Below are positions 6,977-8,413 of a stretch of 8,413 bases of DNA, one piece after another; positions within the stretch are counted from its first letter, which is position 1, and every line of letters begins with the position of its first letter. The DNA comes from Phycisphaerales bacterium UBA2402. Lineage in GTDB: Bacteria > Planctomycetota > Phycisphaerae > Phycisphaerales > UBA1924. The position numbers and the translations under genes were made by a program. The stretch spans positions 1 through 8,413 of the forward strand of contig DDSA01000035.1 of NCBI GenBank assembly GCA_002343715.1, in the 5' to 3' direction. The notes below the pieces were generated by a model. It was not told the DNA's origin, made no database searches, and worked only from the letters and a program-made list of their open reading frames with translations.

Positions 6977-7025
6977 AGCGCGCACGCCGCCGTGGCGAGT
7001 TTCTCTCTTCCAGCGTGGGCGCGCT
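6977..7025 (+). terminator. Stem-loop immediately after the metallopeptidase stop
   Basis: AGCGCG then CACGC (6977-6987) pairs with GCGTG (7013-7017) and CGCGCT (7020-7025), giving 11 base pairs interrupted by a two-base GG bulge, with a 25-base loop. No T-run follows (TGTGCCC), so it may be a weak or Rho-assisted terminator, or a 3'-end stabiliser between the two lipoprotein genes. The pairing is seen directly; the function is inferred. Confidence 0.35.
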
Positions 7026-7069
7026 TGTGCCCAGTTCTTCTGACGCTCGATTGATCCGGGACACACACC

Positions 7070-8326
7070 ATGAAGTACCGATTCGACGTTCTCACCTTCG
7101 CTTCCTTTGCGCTCCTGCCCGCATGCTCCACCGTGCGATTCGATGGGGTGGAGATGGCCCCCCGATCCGTCCTCCCGGAGGCCAACAGATCGATCTCCTC
7201 CAGGAGCGCTGCCGATGCCCGATCGGCTCCTCCTCCGGGTATCGTCGCCCTGCGCGCTTCGATTCAGGCCACCGACCCCGCGGCGCTTCGAACCCGCCGG
7301 GACGAAGTCCGCGTTGAAGCGAGAAGCGCGAAAGCCGGCCGTTCGCCCGCGAACGCCGCGTCACAGCGGAATACTTCACGAGAGGCGCCGGTCACGTGGT
7401 CTCCGGTTCTGGCGCAGTTGCTGCGAGAGCCGGTGGTCGATTCGATCCTCCGCGCGGCGGAGGAATTCGAGCGCGGCGAAAGCCCGGGCACCATCTCGAT
7501 GTCGGCGAAGGGGGTGTCGGCGGTGGCGATGCTGCTGGGCAGGGGGGGCGGCGGGTTGCTCGACGACCTGCTCGAAGCCGTCGAGGCGCAAACAGAGTTT
7601 GATGCGCTGAATCATGCCAAGGCCGAGGATCGGCTGACCCTTGACCGACTGCTTATCGGCTATATCAAGGCGTGGACGGCCGGGACGTTCGTCGATCGTG
7701 ACGGCAACGCGCTCGACAAGCCCGTGGTCAAGGGGGGTGTGAGCAACGAGGCGATCAACGGTCTGGCGACGATCGTCATGGAGGCGGTGTTCGATTACGC
7801 GTACCACGACCTGCCCGTGTTCGGCGGGACGAAGACCCAGTACAACATCACCCAGAAGTACGTTCCGGCCGAGCCGCACACCGGAACCGTCACGCTGGAG
7901 TACGAACGATCGGCCTCTGTCAAGACCGTCTACGCAACCAAGGACGGGGCCGCTCCGTCACGCATGGGCATCAGCCCCGCGCCGAAGTTGCGCCTCGACG
8001 CCGCGGACCCGGGCATTACCGCGGACGATGTGAAGATCATCCGCACCGTCAGTTCCTTCGCGGGCAAGCAGGCCGCCTCGCTCTCGGGCGCGATCTGGGA
8101 AACATTCGGAAGCGTCAATGTCAGTTTCGTGATCGGCGCGGACTTCTCCGTCGGCGACAACGACACGCTCTCGGAACTCGTCGCGACCATCTTCTCGGTC
8201 TCCGCGCGCCGGATCAGCGAGCGCGCGGCGTATGTGCTGCTGGATGAAAAGAGGTCGCCGGGCCAGGGTCGTTCTCCGGAACCTGACGAGCGCATCAAGA
8301 GACTGCGCGTGCTCGGCGTGGAATGA
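7070..8326 (+). CDS. Lipoprotein of unknown function
   Basis: 418 residues. The N-terminus MKYRFDVLTFASFALLPACS is a lipoprotein signal peptide with Cys19; Pro at -2 of the lipobox is uncommon. Residues about 20-110 are low-complexity, rich in Ala, Arg, Ser and Pro, and look like a disordered linker. Residues 110-250 appear mainly helical (LAQLLREPVVDSILRAAEEFE, LLDDLLEAVEAQTEFDAL, then DRLLIGYIKAWTAG) with a Gly run GRGGGG at 157-162. Residues 255-395 alternate strands and turns (GTVTLEYERSASVKTVYAT, VSFVIGADFS) and end in helices. The charged tail (RSPEPDERIKRLRV) ends at the stop. I recognise no family and no catalytic motif. Ala/Gly/Leu-biased residues and third-position GC bias fit a real gene. 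No strong ribosome site precedes the ATG (CGGGA at 7057-7061 is a poor match). It follows the M43 lipoprotein in the same direction, so a joint cell-envelope role is possible but unproven. Confidence 0.82.
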   Translation: MKYRFDVLTFASFALLPACSTVRFDGVEMAPRSVLPEANRSISSRSAADARSAPPPGIVALRASIQATDPAALRTRRDEVRVEARSAKAGRSPANAASQRNTSREAPVTWSPVLAQLLREPVVDSILRAAEEFERGESPGTISMSAKGVSAVAMLLGRGGGGLLDDLLEAVEAQTEFDALNHAKAEDRLTLDRLLIGYIKAWTAGTFVDRDGNALDKPVVKGGVSNEAINGLATIVMEAVFDYAYHDLPVFGGTKTQYNITQKYVPAEPHTGTVTLEYERSASVKTVYATKDGAAPSRMGISPAPKLRLDAADPGITADDVKIIRTVSSFAGKQAASLSGAIWETFGSVNVSFVIGADFSVGDNDTLSELVATIFSVSARRISERAAYVLLDEKRSPGQGRSPEPDERIKRLRVLGVE

Positions 8327-8373
8327 AGCGACCCGGCTCGCGGCTGGGTGCGCTCTCCCCAAAGACGAAGCGC

Positions 8374-8396
8374 GGCGCCATCGCGCCCCCCCTTCT
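8374..8396 (+). terminator. Weak hairpin downstream of the unknown lipoprotein gene
   Basis: GGCGC (8374-8378) pairs with GCGCC (8383-8387) around CATC, followed by a C-run and CTTCTT. Only 5 bp and a broken T-stretch support it. A second imperfect stem, ACCCGGC with GCTGGGT, lies a few dozen bases upstream at about 8331-8349. Either or both might end transcription; evidence is thin. Nothing else was seen between 8327 and the window end. Confidence 0.22.
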
Positions 8397-8413
8397 TAAA
8401 CGCGTGGTCTGTA

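Noticed and set aside
6002..7066. Minus-strand open frame opposite the metallopeptidase gene
   Set aside because: Arg/Pro-rich shadow of a gene with an intact HExxHxxGxxH zinc site; no independent coding evidence.
4682..8326. A multi-gene SIR2 plus protease immune system
   Set aside because: The metallopeptidase is a lipid-anchored exported protein while the SIR2-like protein is cytoplasmic. They are 132 bases apart with separate ribosome signals, so nothing beyond adjacency links them.

Overview
The window looks like chromosomal DNA of a high-GC planctomycete, most likely in or near the Phycisphaerae. The main clue is the first gene: its C-terminus carries a glycine- and Asp/Asn-rich duplicated dockerin module of the 'GC-type dockerin' kind, which I associate with that group. 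The second gene has an N-terminal FTYQGVLKDG...SPR..L.PAPYALYA module and a C-terminal SDIAEPYDV...GDLLTT...GHAMK module, a combination I know mainly from secreted planctomycete proteins. Six protein genes account for nearly all of the window. No RNA gene, insertion sequence, CRISPR array or origin was seen, and no gene-free stretch exceeds 300 bases. All assignments come from reading the sequence; no database search was run.

Layout: (a) 1-1246, minus strand: 5' part of an exported, dockerin-bearing protein gene that runs off the left edge. (b) 1247-1477: a 231-base divergent intergenic region with an AT-rich promoter-like stretch, a perfect 8-bp-arm palindrome and two adjacent small hairpins. 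(c) 1478-2881 and 2947-4611, plus strand: two genes for large secreted proteins, one resembling phage tail fibres or adhesins, the other joining a propeller-like N-terminal part to a beta/gamma-crystallin domain. They are 65 bases apart with no visible terminator between them, so they may be co-transcribed. A large hairpin followed by TTT closes this pair. (d) 4682-5770, plus strand: a stand-alone cytoplasmic SIR2-like protein with a Cys4 zinc-binding site. (e) 5903-6976 and 7070-8326, plus strand: two lipoprotein genes, the first a pappalysin-type (M43) zinc metallopeptidase and the second of unknown function.

Five of the six products are predicted to be exported or membrane-anchored, so the region is mainly a cell-surface and secretion neighbourhood. 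The SIR2-like gene is the exception: it is the only product here related to NAD-consuming immune effectors, but no partner gene is visible and its role in defence is unproven. I found no clearly new multi-gene system. The items most worth a second look are the solitary SIR2 protein, the propeller/crystallin/beta-helix-stub architecture, and the divergent regulatory region at 1247-1477.
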